Positions 55,051 through 64,000 of a stretch of DNA of 64,000 nt are shown piece after piece. Both the position numbers and the translations under genes were made by a program. The stretch is from Nemophila menziesii (taxonomy: Eukaryota; Streptophyta; Magnoliopsida; Boraginales; Hydrophyllaceae), in NCBI GenBank assembly GCA_029959085.1, contig JARWIR010000027.1:7874001-7938000 (forward strand), written 5' to 3'. The notes under the pieces were generated by a model. The model was not told the DNA's origin. It searched no databases and saw nothing but the letters and a program-made list of their open reading frames with translations. Positions within the stretch are counted from its first letter, which is position 1; each line of letters begins with the position of its first letter.

Positions 55051-56841
55051 TTAAGCTTTAGGTACCCAATTAGGATTGGGTCCATGAGGGTTAGTGGATT
55101 TTCTTTTTAAGACCCATTTAGGTCTTTTCCAAATTGGCACAAGAGATCCCAAATCTAACAATTTACGATAGTAACAATGAGATGCATCATGACCAAGTTT
55201 TTCACAATAGGTGCAAGTGATAGAAGATTTTGAAGAGGATGGAATTGCATTTGAAATTTTTGATTTTACAAAGACATTTTTCAAAGGTTTTTGGTGAGTG
55301 AATGGATCATATCCAACACCACTTTTTTCATTAGCCATTCTTTGAGAACCTAAAATCAAATCCAAGTTTTCTTGCCCACTAGTAAATTTTAAAATAATGG
55401 CATTTTGATCAACAATCTTTTTCTCTAACAAAGCTTTTTCTTCCAAAAGATTTTTCTCAATAAGATGAAGTTTCTCATTATCATCTATACATTCATCACA
55501 AAGATTTTGACAATCTTCCAAAGCTTTTAAAACCTCTTTAGTTCTATTTTTCTCAAATTCTAAATCTTTTGTTAAAACTTTGTTTGTTTCAATAGAATTT
55601 AAAAAATCATTATAAAGAGAATCAAATGCCTCATGAATATCTTGTTCACTAGCATCATCATTAGTTAAAGAGAGTTTGGATTTAGGAGTTACCTCATCAT
55701 GATTTGCCATAAAGGCAAAGTGAGTAGTACCGGTATCATCATCCGAAGAAGCATCTTCATCATTCTCAACTTTTCCCATAAAGGCAACAAGATTGACATT
55801 TTCATTATCACTTTCTTCTTCATCCGAATTTTGAGTATCCCAAGTGATATTAGCATGCATAGCTCTTTTCGGTTTCTCCTTTTGAAGAAGAGGACAATAG
55901 GTTTTGATATGACCAACCTTCTTGCAATGATAGCAAGTGGGTTCATCTTGTTTGATAGCTCTATCATTCTTCTTGTAGGGTGTGGAAGAGCTTCCTTTCT
56001 TGGCAAAGCGTTTATATCTCATGAATTTTTTCATGTCTCTTGCTAGCATAGCCACTCCTTCATCTTCACTAGTTTCTTCTTCATGAGAGTTTTCTTCTTC
56101 ACTTTCTTTCCTTTCTTTTCGTTCTTTCAACTTAGAACTCATGGCATGGAAAGCAATAGATTTCTTAATTTTCTTCTCCTCATCATCTCTTATCTTTTCT
56201 TCTTCAAGCACAAGTTCTTCCGTCATGAGGTTGCAAATGAGTTCATGAACCGTCATCTTTGAAAGATCTTTAGTGTCTCTTATAGAGTTGATCTTTGTCT
56301 TGTATTTCCTTGGAAGAGCAAATAAGATTTTTCGGCATTGTTCCTTGTTGGTGTACTCTTGACCAAGAGTCTTCAAGGTGTTAACAATGTTAGAAAATCT
56401 TTGATGCATAGCATTCAAGGCTTCATCGGGCTCCATACGAAAAAGCTCATACTTAGTGATAAAGAGACCAATTTTGGTTTCTTTTATATCCTCCGTTCCT
56501 TGATAAGATAGCTCCAAGAGTTGCCACATTTCATGAGCGGAATTGCATTCACTCACTCTAGCATATTCCGTGACACTTAATCCATTGATGAGGATGTTCA
56601 TAGCTTTGTTGTTTTTGGTAAGTTTAGCTATGTCTTGATCATTGTAATCATCTTCATCTTTTACCTCCGTTGTACTTCCGGCAACGTAAGGAATATAAGG
56701 ACCCTTTTTGATAGCCATCCATAAAAAGTAATCGATTCCTTTCACATGAATCTCCATCTTCTTTTTCCATCCAAAGTAGTCTTTTCCTACAAAAAGCGGA
56801 GGTCTAGTAGAACATGAACCTTCCGGTTGATTAGAATCCAT
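55051..56841 (-). CDS. Copia gag, unit 1
   Basis: 596 residues from ATG, 55 bases inside the PBS. A copia gag domain (FVGKDYFGWKKKMEIHVKGI, EMWQLLELSYQGTEDIKE, KILFALPRKYKTKINSI; about residues 15-210) is followed by a Glu/Lys-rich charged region (210-262), a first CX2CX4HX4C knuckle at 303-316 and, after a long acidic and coiled segment, a second at 543-556 (CTYCEKLGHDASHC). Two widely separated knuckles and the long C-terminal extension make this gag larger than minimal copia gags. Ends PNWVPKA, TAA. Confidence 0.9.
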   Translation of the reverse strand: MDSNQPEGSCSTRPPLFVGKDYFGWKKKMEIHVKGIDYFLWMAIKKGPYIPYVAGSTTEVKDEDDYNDQDIAKLTKNNKAMNILINGLSVTEYARVSECNSAHEMWQLLELSYQGTEDIKETKIGLFITKYELFRMEPDEALNAMHQRFSNIVNTLKTLGQEYTNKEQCRKILFALPRKYKTKINSIRDTKDLSKMTVHELICNLMTEELVLEEEKIRDDEEKKIKKSIAFHAMSSKLKERKERKESEEENSHEEETSEDEGVAMLARDMKKFMRYKRFAKKGSSSTPYKKNDRAIKQDEPTCYHCKKVGHIKTYCPLLQKEKPKRAMHANITWDTQNSDEEESDNENVNLVAFMGKVENDEDASSDDDTGTTHFAFMANHDEVTPKSKLSLTNDDASEQDIHEAFDSLYNDFLNSIETNKVLTKDLEFEKNRTKEVLKALEDCQNLCDECIDDNEKLHLIEKNLLEEKALLEKKIVDQNAIILKFTSGQENLDLILGSQRMANEKSGVGYDPFTHQKPLKNVFVKSKISNAIPSSSKSSITCTYCEKLGHDASHCYYRKLLDLGSLVPIWKRPKWVLKRKSTNPHGPNPNWVPKA

Positions 56842-56881
56842 ATCGTATTAACTCTAGAAACGATTAAGTACAATAGAGCTA

Positions 56882-56894
56882 GGCTCTGATACCA
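56882..56894 (-). other. Primer binding site, copia unit 1
   Basis: Plus-strand GGCTCTGATACCA, i.e. TGGTATCAGAGCC on the element strand, complementary to initiator tRNA-Met, two bases from LTR 2. Confidence 0.85.
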
Positions 56895-56896
56895 AT

Positions 56897-58057
56897 TGAT
56901 ATACTATATGCGTCCTAGAAGGGGGGTTGAATAGGACAATAGAAATTAATCGGCTAATTTTATTTCAAGTAAATAAAATTAAAAGCTAATTTGAATCCTA
57001 TTGTATTAGCAAACTAAATAGTATAAAACTAGATAATCCTAATAGACAATAATATCAAACTTTTCAAGTAGGCATTTTATCAAGCATATAGAGTGCGGAA
57101 ATATAAAGAGTGTAGAGATAGAATACGATACACAACGATGTATAGTGGTTCGGTTTCCCTACATCCACTACCTAAGGAAGCCTCCTTAGGATTTGCAAGA
57201 TTCTCACTAATCTTCGTAACTCTTAACCGGGTGAGATACAAACCCTTACAACCACTTCAAAAACCCTTTGAAGGAAATACACTTGTGTTATCACCAACAC
57301 AAGGAACCAAGCATAAACCTATGCTCACACTACTCTCTTAATCTATTACAAGAACTAAGAGGAAAGGGAAAAAGTGTTTAGGGGTGCTTATAAAAGCTTT
57401 GTGACTAAACTCCTAAATGAGTAGATAGAACTAATTAGCTTCACAATAAATATGACTTGAATGCTCCTTTGAAACCTCCTTGAATGATAGAATTAATTGC
57501 TCTTAAGATTGGTAGATGGAAGGCTTGAGTTGTGTCTTGAATGAACTCCATTTTATAGCTGAAATGATGATCCAACGGTCATAAGGCTTCTCTCCAACGG
57601 ATCTATTTTATCTTTAACGGATATAAGCTTTGTCCTCTAGTAATAGGGCTGAAACCCTCTCGTGCGGTGTACCGCGGATATGGTCCGGTGCACCGCGTGA
57701 CTGTTCGACTAACTTTTGAGCTTACTGGTCGGACTATGTAGTGTACCGCATCCCTGCTCCGTGTAGTGGTCCGGTGTACCGTGACAAAGGTCCGGTGTAC
57801 CGTGCAGATTTCTGAGCTTACTGGTCGGACCATCTAGTGCACCGTGCTTCTGGTCCGTGACCTACGGTGTACCGCGACACTCGTCCGGTGTACCGCGGGG
57901 CTGCTGTTTGATTTTCAAGCTAAGTAATAATGAAGTAAACACAACTAATCTAATGAGGGGTTTTGGAAAACAACTTAAGTGATACCAAAATGAATTTTAG
58001 TGTAAGAGATGATTTGTCGAATATTAAAACGGGAATAAAAACAAGGTGAGGCTAACA
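56897..58057 (-). repeat. Copia LTR 2 (shared middle LTR)
   Basis: Same 1161-bp unit as LTR 1, with A at 57429 where LTR 1 has G. It serves as 5' LTR for unit 1 and 3' LTR for unit 2; no flanking duplication separates the units. Confidence 0.92.
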
Positions 58058-58414
58058 ATCTCCCCCTTTTTGATGTTTGACAAATCATAAACTTTTGAAG
58101 ATGCCTAAGATTTAGTTTTGATCAAAAACTCCCCCTCAACCTAATCACTAGAGTTTTTATAAAAACTCCCCCTCACAAAATGCATTTTAAAAAGTTCAAC
58201 TAAAATTTCTCCCCCTTTGTCAACAACAAAAAGAACAAATGATACAATTTTGAAAATTTTAAGGGGTCAAAACACATTTTGAGTAAAAACAAGGACTAAA
58301 GGAATAAATGGATAACAATTAGAAGCTTCAAGGAACCTATAACATCAAGAAAAGATTAGCAACAAGATTATATACACAAAAAGCTCTAAACAAAAACATG
58401 ACATGAAAGAAGGG
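58058..58414. other. PPT and 3' untranslated region, copia unit 2
   Basis: Copy of 51601-51957, same CTCCCCCT blocks; no gene. Confidence 0.7.
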
Positions 58415-61400
58415 TTAGAGAATTTGCATGCCAATCTCACAACGAATTTTCTCAAAAAGATCTTGGGGTAGAGGTTTCGTAAAGATATCGGCTAGTTGAT
58501 TTTCCGAAGTGACAAATTCAAGAACAATGTCCCCTTTTTGAGTGTGATCACGGATAAAATGATGGCGGATTTCTATGTGTTTTGTTCTAGAGTGTTGAAT
58601 GGGATTTTTGGTAAGATTTATAGCACTAGTGTTATCACAACGAATGGGAACACGATCATACTCTAGGCCAAAATCTAGTAAGGTTTGTTTCATCCAAAGA
58701 ACTTGAGTCACACAATTTCCGGCCGCAACATATTCGGCTTCGGCCGTGGATAAAGCAACACTATTTTGTTTTCTACTAGACCAAGAAACAAGGGATTGAC
58801 CTAAGAATTGGCAACTACCACTAGTACTCTTCCTATCAAGTCTACAACCGGCATAATCGGCATCCGAATAACCTATTAGTTCAAAGGAGGTAAATCTTGG
58901 GTACCAAAGTCCTAGACTAAGGGTTCCTTTCAAATACCTAAAAATACGCTTAACGGCACTAAGATGGGTTTCTTTGGGAGAAGATTGAAATCTAGCACAA
59001 AGACACACGGGGAACATAATATCGGGTCTAGAAGCGGTTAGATAAAGTAAGCTACCAATCATACCTCGATATAGTTTCTCATCAACATTCTTACCATCTT
59101 CATCTTTGTCTAATTTTGTGGATGTGCTCATTGGAGTTCCAATTTCCTTTGCATCTTCAAGGCCAAATTTTTTGATCAATTCTCTTGTGTATTTGGCTTG
59201 ATTGACAAAGATACCATCTTTCATTTGCTTGATTTGAAGTCCAAGAAAGTAATTTAATTCTCCCATCATGCTCATCTCAAATTCCTTATGCATGCTTTTA
59301 GAAAAATTCTCACAAAGATTTTCATTAGTAGCACCAAATATAATATCATCCACATAAATTTGAACAAGAAGGATATCTTTTGAAGACCTTTTTATAAATA
59401 AAGTGGAGTCAATTTTTCCTCTTTTAAAACCATCATCTAATAAAAATTTGCTTAATCGTTCATACCAAGCACGAGGTGCTTGTTTTAAACCATATAAAGC
59501 CTTTGAAAGTTTAAAAACATGGTTTGGAAATTTTGGATCCTCAAAACCCGGAGGTTGTTTAACAAAAACTTCCTCGTCTATAAAACCATTTAAAAAAGCA
59601 CTTTTGACATCCATTTGGTAAAGTTTAAAATTCATATAACAAGCAAAAGCAAGAAGCATACGAATAGATTCAAGTCTAGCTACGGGAGCAAAAGTTTCAT
59701 CGAAATCAATACCTTCTTCTTGATTGTACCCTTGAGCAACTAACCTTGCTTTATTTCTAGTAATGATCCCGGTGTCATCTAGCTTGTTGCGAAATATCCA
59801 CTTAGTGCCAATAATAGTGGGGCCAATTGGTTTCTCCATTAATGTCCAAACTTTGCTACGCTCAAATTGATTTAATTCCTCATGCATAGCATTAATCCAA
59901 TGATCATCTAACAAAGCTTCTTTAATATTCTTGGGCTCAATTTGAGATAAGAAAGCTTGATGAGCACAAAGAGCAATAATACGGGAGCGAGTGGTAACAC
60001 CTTCTTTTGGATCACCTAGAATTAAGTCACTTGGGTGATCTTTGATATGTTTCCAACACCTTGGTAAATCCGTACTAGCTTCATTTAACACTTGATCATT
60101 TTCCTTAAGAGATTCTTCATGAGATTTGACTTCTTGAATAGGAGATTCTAAGGGTTGATCTAGTGGAGTATCTTCAACAACATCTACCACTTTCTTGATA
60201 CAAAACGGATTAGTCTCATCAAAGTCAACATGCATAGATTCCTCAATGGTACGAGTACGTTTGTTGAAAATGCGATAGGCTTTTCCTTTAGTGGAATAAC
60301 CAAGAAAAATGCCTTCATCCGATTTAGCATCAAATTTTCCCAAATAGTCCCTAGTGTTGAGGATAAAACATTTGCACCCAAAAACACGAAAATAAGCAAT
60401 AGTTGGTGGTCTACCATTCCAAAGCTCATAAGGGGTTTTCTTAATAAGGGGTCTAATAAGAACTCTATTTAACACATAACAAGCCGTATGAACGGCTTCA
60501 CCCCAAAAGTATGTAGGCAAGCTATGTTCTTTTAGCATTGTTCTAGCCATTTCTTGTAGAGTTCGGTTTTTCCTTTCCACTACCCCATTTTGTTGGGGAG
60601 TTCTAGGGGCCGAAAAATTATGCTCAATCCCAAATTCATCACAAAAATGCACAAAAGGAGAATTCACGTATTCACTACCATTATCACTACGAATGCATGT
60701 AATAGAGTAGCCTTTCTCATTTTGCACCTTTCTACAAAGTTTTGCAAATTCATTGAAGGCATCACTTTTCAAAGCAAGGAACATCACCCATGTGAATCTA
60801 GTGTAATCATCAACAACAACAAAGACATATCTAGACCCTCCTAGACTAGTGACATCAACGGGACCAAATAGGTCCATATGCAATAATTGAAGTGGCCTAA
60901 CGGTGATGACCTTATTAATGGATTTAAAAGATGAACGATGTTGTTTACCAAGTTGACATGCATCACATAATTTATCTTTATCAAATTTGTAAATAGGCAA
61001 ACCAACAACAAGATTTTTTCTAGATAATTTTGAAATCAAATCCATGCTAGCATGTCCTAAACGTCTATGCCAAAGCCAACTATCATTAACCACGGATAAG
61101 CATTTAATATTTTTGCACATAAGACTCTCAAGATCAACAACAAAAACATTATCCGATCTTTTTGCAATAAACATAGTATCTAACTCATCATTTTTGAAAA
61201 CAACACATCTAGATGCTTCAAATTTAACACTAAAACCAACATCACAAAGTTGACTAATACTAAGCAAGTTAAAAGAGAGACCCTCAACAAGTAACACATT
61301 AGAGATAAGTAAATAGTCCATATTACCAATGTTACCTTTACCCAAAACGCGTTTCTTAGTGTTGTCGGCAAACGTAACTTTATCACCTTTAGTTTTATAT

Positions 61401-61486
61401 AAATTTGTAAATAATGATGGATTTCCGGTCATGTGTCTTGAGCATCCACTATCAAGTAGCCATATATTTTGCTTCTTGATGCTCAA
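58415..61486 (-). CDS. Copia pol, unit 2
   Basis: 1023 residues, identical in sequence to the unit 1 pol 6457 bases to the left, with all the same active-site residues (DSG at 12-14, integrase Asp205, Asp268, Glu304, YVDD at 711-714). The same two stops separate it from gag. Confidence 0.9.
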   Translation of the reverse strand: MSIKKQNIWLLDSGCSRHMTGNPSLFTNLYKTKGDKVTFADNTKKRVLGKGNIGNMDYLLISNVLLVEGLSFNLLSISQLCDVGFSVKFEASRCVVFKNDELDTMFIAKRSDNVFVVDLESLMCKNIKCLSVVNDSWLWHRRLGHASMDLISKLSRKNLVVGLPIYKFDKDKLCDACQLGKQHRSSFKSINKVITVRPLQLLHMDLFGPVDVTSLGGSRYVFVVVDDYTRFTWVMFLALKSDAFNEFAKLCRKVQNEKGYSITCIRSDNGSEYVNSPFVHFCDEFGIEHNFSAPRTPQQNGVVERKNRTLQEMARTMLKEHSLPTYFWGEAVHTACYVLNRVLIRPLIKKTPYELWNGRPPTIAYFRVFGCKCFILNTRDYLGKFDAKSDEGIFLGYSTKGKAYRIFNKRTRTIEESMHVDFDETNPFCIKKVVDVVEDTPLDQPLESPIQEVKSHEESLKENDQVLNEASTDLPRCWKHIKDHPSDLILGDPKEGVTTRSRIIALCAHQAFLSQIEPKNIKEALLDDHWINAMHEELNQFERSKVWTLMEKPIGPTIIGTKWIFRNKLDDTGIITRNKARLVAQGYNQEEGIDFDETFAPVARLESIRMLLAFACYMNFKLYQMDVKSAFLNGFIDEEVFVKQPPGFEDPKFPNHVFKLSKALYGLKQAPRAWYERLSKFLLDDGFKRGKIDSTLFIKRSSKDILLVQIYVDDIIFGATNENLCENFSKSMHKEFEMSMMGELNYFLGLQIKQMKDGIFVNQAKYTRELIKKFGLEDAKEIGTPMSTSTKLDKDEDGKNVDEKLYRGMIGSLLYLTASRPDIMFPVCLCARFQSSPKETHLSAVKRIFRYLKGTLSLGLWYPRFTSFELIGYSDADYAGCRLDRKSTSGSCQFLGQSLVSWSSRKQNSVALSTAEAEYVAAGNCVTQVLWMKQTLLDFGLEYDRVPIRCDNTSAINLTKNPIQHSRTKHIEIRHHFIRDHTQKGDIVLEFVTSENQLADIFTKPLPQDLFEKIRCEIGMQIL

Positions 61487-61507
61487 CCCCTACAAACAAA
61501 CGATAAT

Positions 61508-63298
61508 TTAAGCTTTAGGTACCCAATTAGGATTGGGTCCATGAGGGTTAGTGGATTTTCTTTTTAAGACCCATTTAGGTCTTTTCCAAATTGGCACAAG
61601 AGATCCCAAATCTAACAATTTACGATAGTAACAATGAGATGCATCATGACCAAGTTTTTCACAATAGGTGCAAGTGATAGAAGATTTTGAAGAGGATGGA
61701 ATTGCATTTGAAATTTTTGATTTTACAAAGACATTTTTCAAAGGTTTTTGGTGAGTGAATGGATCATATCCAACACCACTTTTTTCATTAGCCATTCTTT
61801 GAGAACCTAAAATCAAATCCAAGTTTTCTTGCCCACTAGTAAATTTTAAAATAATGGCATTTTGATCAACAATCTTTTTCTCTAACAAAGCTTTTTCTTC
61901 CAAAAGATTTTTCTCAATAAGATGAAGTTTCTCATTATCATCTATACATTCATCACAAAGATTTTGACAATCTTCCAAAGCTTTTAAAACCTCTTTAGTT
62001 CTATTTTTCTCAAATTCTAAATCTTTTGTTAAAACTTTGTTTGTTTCAATAGAATTTAAAAAATCATTATAAAGAGAATCAAATGCCTCATGAATATCTT
62101 GTTCACTAGCATCATCATTAGTTAAAGAGAGTTTGGATTTAGGAGTTACCTCATCATGATTTGCCATAAAGGCAAAGTGAGTAGTACCGGTATCATCATC
62201 CGAAGAAGCATCTTCATCATTCTCAACTTTTCCCATAAAGGCAACAAGATTGACATTTTCATTATCACTTTCTTCTTCATCCGAATTTTGAGTATCCCAA
62301 GTGATATTAGCATGCATAGCTCTTTTCGGTTTCTCCTTTTGAAGAAGAGGACAATAGGTTTTGATATGACCAACCTTCTTGCAATGATAGCAAGTGGGTT
62401 CATCTTGTTTGATAGCTCTATCATTCTTCTTGTAGGGTGTGGAAGAGCTTCCTTTCTTGGCAAAGCGTTTATATCTCATGAATTTTTTCATGTCTCTTGC
62501 TAGCATAGCCACTCCTTCATCTTCACTAGTTTCTTCTTCATGAGAGTTTTCTTCTTCACTTTCTTTCCTTTCTTTTCGTTCTTTCAACTTAGAACTCATG
62601 GCATGGAAAGCAATAGATTTCTTAATTTTCTTCTCCTCATCATCTCTTATCTTTTCTTCTTCAAGCACAAGTTCTTCCGTCATGAGGTTGCAAATGAGTT
62701 CATGAACCGTCATCTTTGAAAGATCTTTAGTGTCTCTTATAGAGTTGATCTTTGTCTTGTATTTCCTTGGAAGAGCAAATAAGATTTTTCGGCATTGTTC
62801 CTTGTTGGTGTACTCTTGACCAAGAGTCTTCAAGGTGTTAACAATGTTAGAAAATCTTTGATGCATAGCATTCAAGGCTTCATCGGGCTCCATACGAAAA
62901 AGCTCATACTTAGTGATAAAGAGACCAATTTTGGTTTCTTTTATATCCTCCGTTCCTTGATAAGATAGCTCCAAGAGTTGCCACATTTCATGAGCGGAAT
63001 TGCATTCACTCACTCTAGCATATTCCGTGACACTTAATCCATTGATGAGGATGTTCATAGCTTTGTTGTTTTTGGTAAGTTTAGCTATGTCTTGATCATT
63101 GTAATCATCTTCATCTTTTACCTCCGTTGTACTTCCGGCAACGTAAGGAATATAAGGACCCTTTTTGATAGCCATCCATAAAAAGTAATCGATTCCTTTC
63201 ACATGAATCTCCATCTTCTTTTTCCATCCAAAGTAGTCTTTTCCTACAAAAAGCGGAGGTCTAGTAGAACATGAACCTTCCGGTTGATTAGAATCCAT
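61508..63298 (-). CDS. Copia gag, unit 2
   Basis: 596 residues, identical to the unit 1 gag, with zinc knuckles at 303-316 and 543-556. Confidence 0.9.
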   Translation of the reverse strand: MDSNQPEGSCSTRPPLFVGKDYFGWKKKMEIHVKGIDYFLWMAIKKGPYIPYVAGSTTEVKDEDDYNDQDIAKLTKNNKAMNILINGLSVTEYARVSECNSAHEMWQLLELSYQGTEDIKETKIGLFITKYELFRMEPDEALNAMHQRFSNIVNTLKTLGQEYTNKEQCRKILFALPRKYKTKINSIRDTKDLSKMTVHELICNLMTEELVLEEEKIRDDEEKKIKKSIAFHAMSSKLKERKERKESEEENSHEEETSEDEGVAMLARDMKKFMRYKRFAKKGSSSTPYKKNDRAIKQDEPTCYHCKKVGHIKTYCPLLQKEKPKRAMHANITWDTQNSDEEESDNENVNLVAFMGKVENDEDASSDDDTGTTHFAFMANHDEVTPKSKLSLTNDDASEQDIHEAFDSLYNDFLNSIETNKVLTKDLEFEKNRTKEVLKALEDCQNLCDECIDDNEKLHLIEKNLLEEKALLEKKIVDQNAIILKFTSGQENLDLILGSQRMANEKSGVGYDPFTHQKPLKNVFVKSKISNAIPSSSKSSITCTYCEKLGHDASHCYYRKLLDLGSLVPIWKRPKWVLKRKSTNPHGPNPNWVPKA

Positions 63299-63338
63299 AT
63301 CGTATTAACTCTAGAAACGATTAAGTACAATAGAGCTA

Positions 63339-63351
63339 GGCTCTGATACCA
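63339..63351 (-). other. Primer binding site, copia unit 2
   Basis: GGCTCTGATACCA on the plus strand, two bases from LTR 3, same as unit 1. Confidence 0.85.
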
Positions 63352-63353
63352 AT

Positions 63354-64000
63354 TGATATACTATATGCGTCCTAGAAGGGGGGTTGAATAGGACAATAGA
63401 AATTAATCGGCTAATTTTATTTCAAGTAAATAAAATTAAAAGCTAATTTGAATCCTATTGTATTAGCAAACTAAATAGTATAAAACTAGATAATCCTAAT
63501 AGACAATAATATCAAACTTTTCAAGTAGGCATTTTATCAAGCATATAGAGTGCGGAAATATAAAGAGTGTAGAGATAGAATACGATACACAACGATGTAT
63601 AGTGGTTCGGTTTCCCTACATCCACTACCTAAGGAAGCCTCCTTAGGATTTGCAAGATTCTCACTAATCTTCGTAACTCTTAACCGGGTGAGATACAAAC
63701 CCTTACAACCACTTCAAAAACCCTTTGAAGGAAATACACTTGTGTTATCACCAACACAAGGAACCAAGCATAAACCTATGCTCACACTACTCTCTTAATC
63801 TATTACAAGAACTAAGAGGAAAGGGAAAAAGTGTTTAGGGGTGCTTATAAAAGCTTTGTGACTAAACTCCTAAATGAGTAGATAGAACTAATTAGCTTCA
63901 CAATAAATATGACTTGAATGCTCCTTTGAAACCTCCTTGAATGATAGAATTAATTGCTCTTAAGATTGGTAGATGGAAGGCTTGAGTTGTGTCTTGAATG
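63354..64000 (-). repeat. Copia LTR 3 (partial)
   Basis: The first 647 bases of the LTR are visible and follow LTR 2, including A at 63886. It continues beyond the window. Confidence 0.9.

Larger units (their letters stand above)
50440..64000 (-). mobile_element. Tandem Ty1/copia array: LTR-int-LTR-int-LTR
   Basis: Three LTR starts at 50440, 56897 and 63354 are exactly 6457 bases apart and enclose two internal regions of 5296 bp. Gag (596 residues) and pol (1023 residues) are identical in the two copies as translated, as are out-of-frame translations of the same stretches. One base difference was noticed: G at 50972 against A at 57429 and 63886. The third LTR is cut by the window end, so more units may follow. 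Confidence 0.93.

Overview
This is a piece of a plant nuclear genome, most likely a eudicot. The grounds are plant Ty3/gypsy (Athila-type) and Ty1/copia retrotransposons, plant-type LINE, Helitron, hAT and MULE-like elements, and exons resembling plant housekeeping genes (trehalose-phosphate phosphatase, phosphoglucomutase, RBX1, importin alpha, Rab2, ribosomal protein L12, a DEAD-box helicase). I cannot name the species. No bacterial-type operon, CRISPR array, rRNA or tRNA gene was seen. Nearly the whole window is transposable-element sequence, much of it nested, and no clearly intact single-copy gene is present.

Layout. 1-11413: minus-strand Athila-like element, truncated by the window start, with gag-pol (one internal stop, one integrase deletion), an extra env-position ORF, PBS, PPT-like motifs and a 1.56-kb LTR. 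It is inserted in a plus-strand relative of the same lineage (11414-about 13080). 13085-14330: decayed LINE. 14552-15175: degenerate tandem repeat. 16160-16415: unidentified two-exon gene end. 16509-22105: decayed plus-strand copia element whose gag is split by a Helitron (16989-20355) loaded with TTAACC/TTAGCC-type satellite. 22110-26810: minus-strand copia remnant flanked by a diverged repeat pair, one copy carrying a 329-bp MULE-type MITE. 27493-29066: minus-strand poly(A) retroposon with 12-bp target duplications.

29256-45110 is the most interesting part. Three gene-fragment-carrying elements lie here. Two related elements (29256-32779 and 41272-45110) share their ends but carry different cargo: DEAD-box helicase plus ribosomal protein L12, and a glycosyltransferase-like gene plus Rab2 exon 1. 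Between them, a 7.1-kb element with perfect 9-bp TSDs (33076-40173) carries decayed importin-alpha, phosphoglucomutase and RBX1 pieces around a 3-kb GGGTATACACCC minisatellite. A 909-bp LINE tail and several MITEs are inserted into these elements or lie beside them.

45567-48608: trehalose-6-phosphate phosphatase locus, probably broken, with an hAT-type MITE nested inside another in its last intron. 50440-64000: tandem copia array LTR-internal-LTR-internal-LTR with a 6457-bp period. The two internal copies encode identical gag and pol proteins, and a single base difference was noticed between the first and the later LTRs.

The genes do not form a pathway. The picture is successive insertion, gene-fragment capture and very recent copia amplification.
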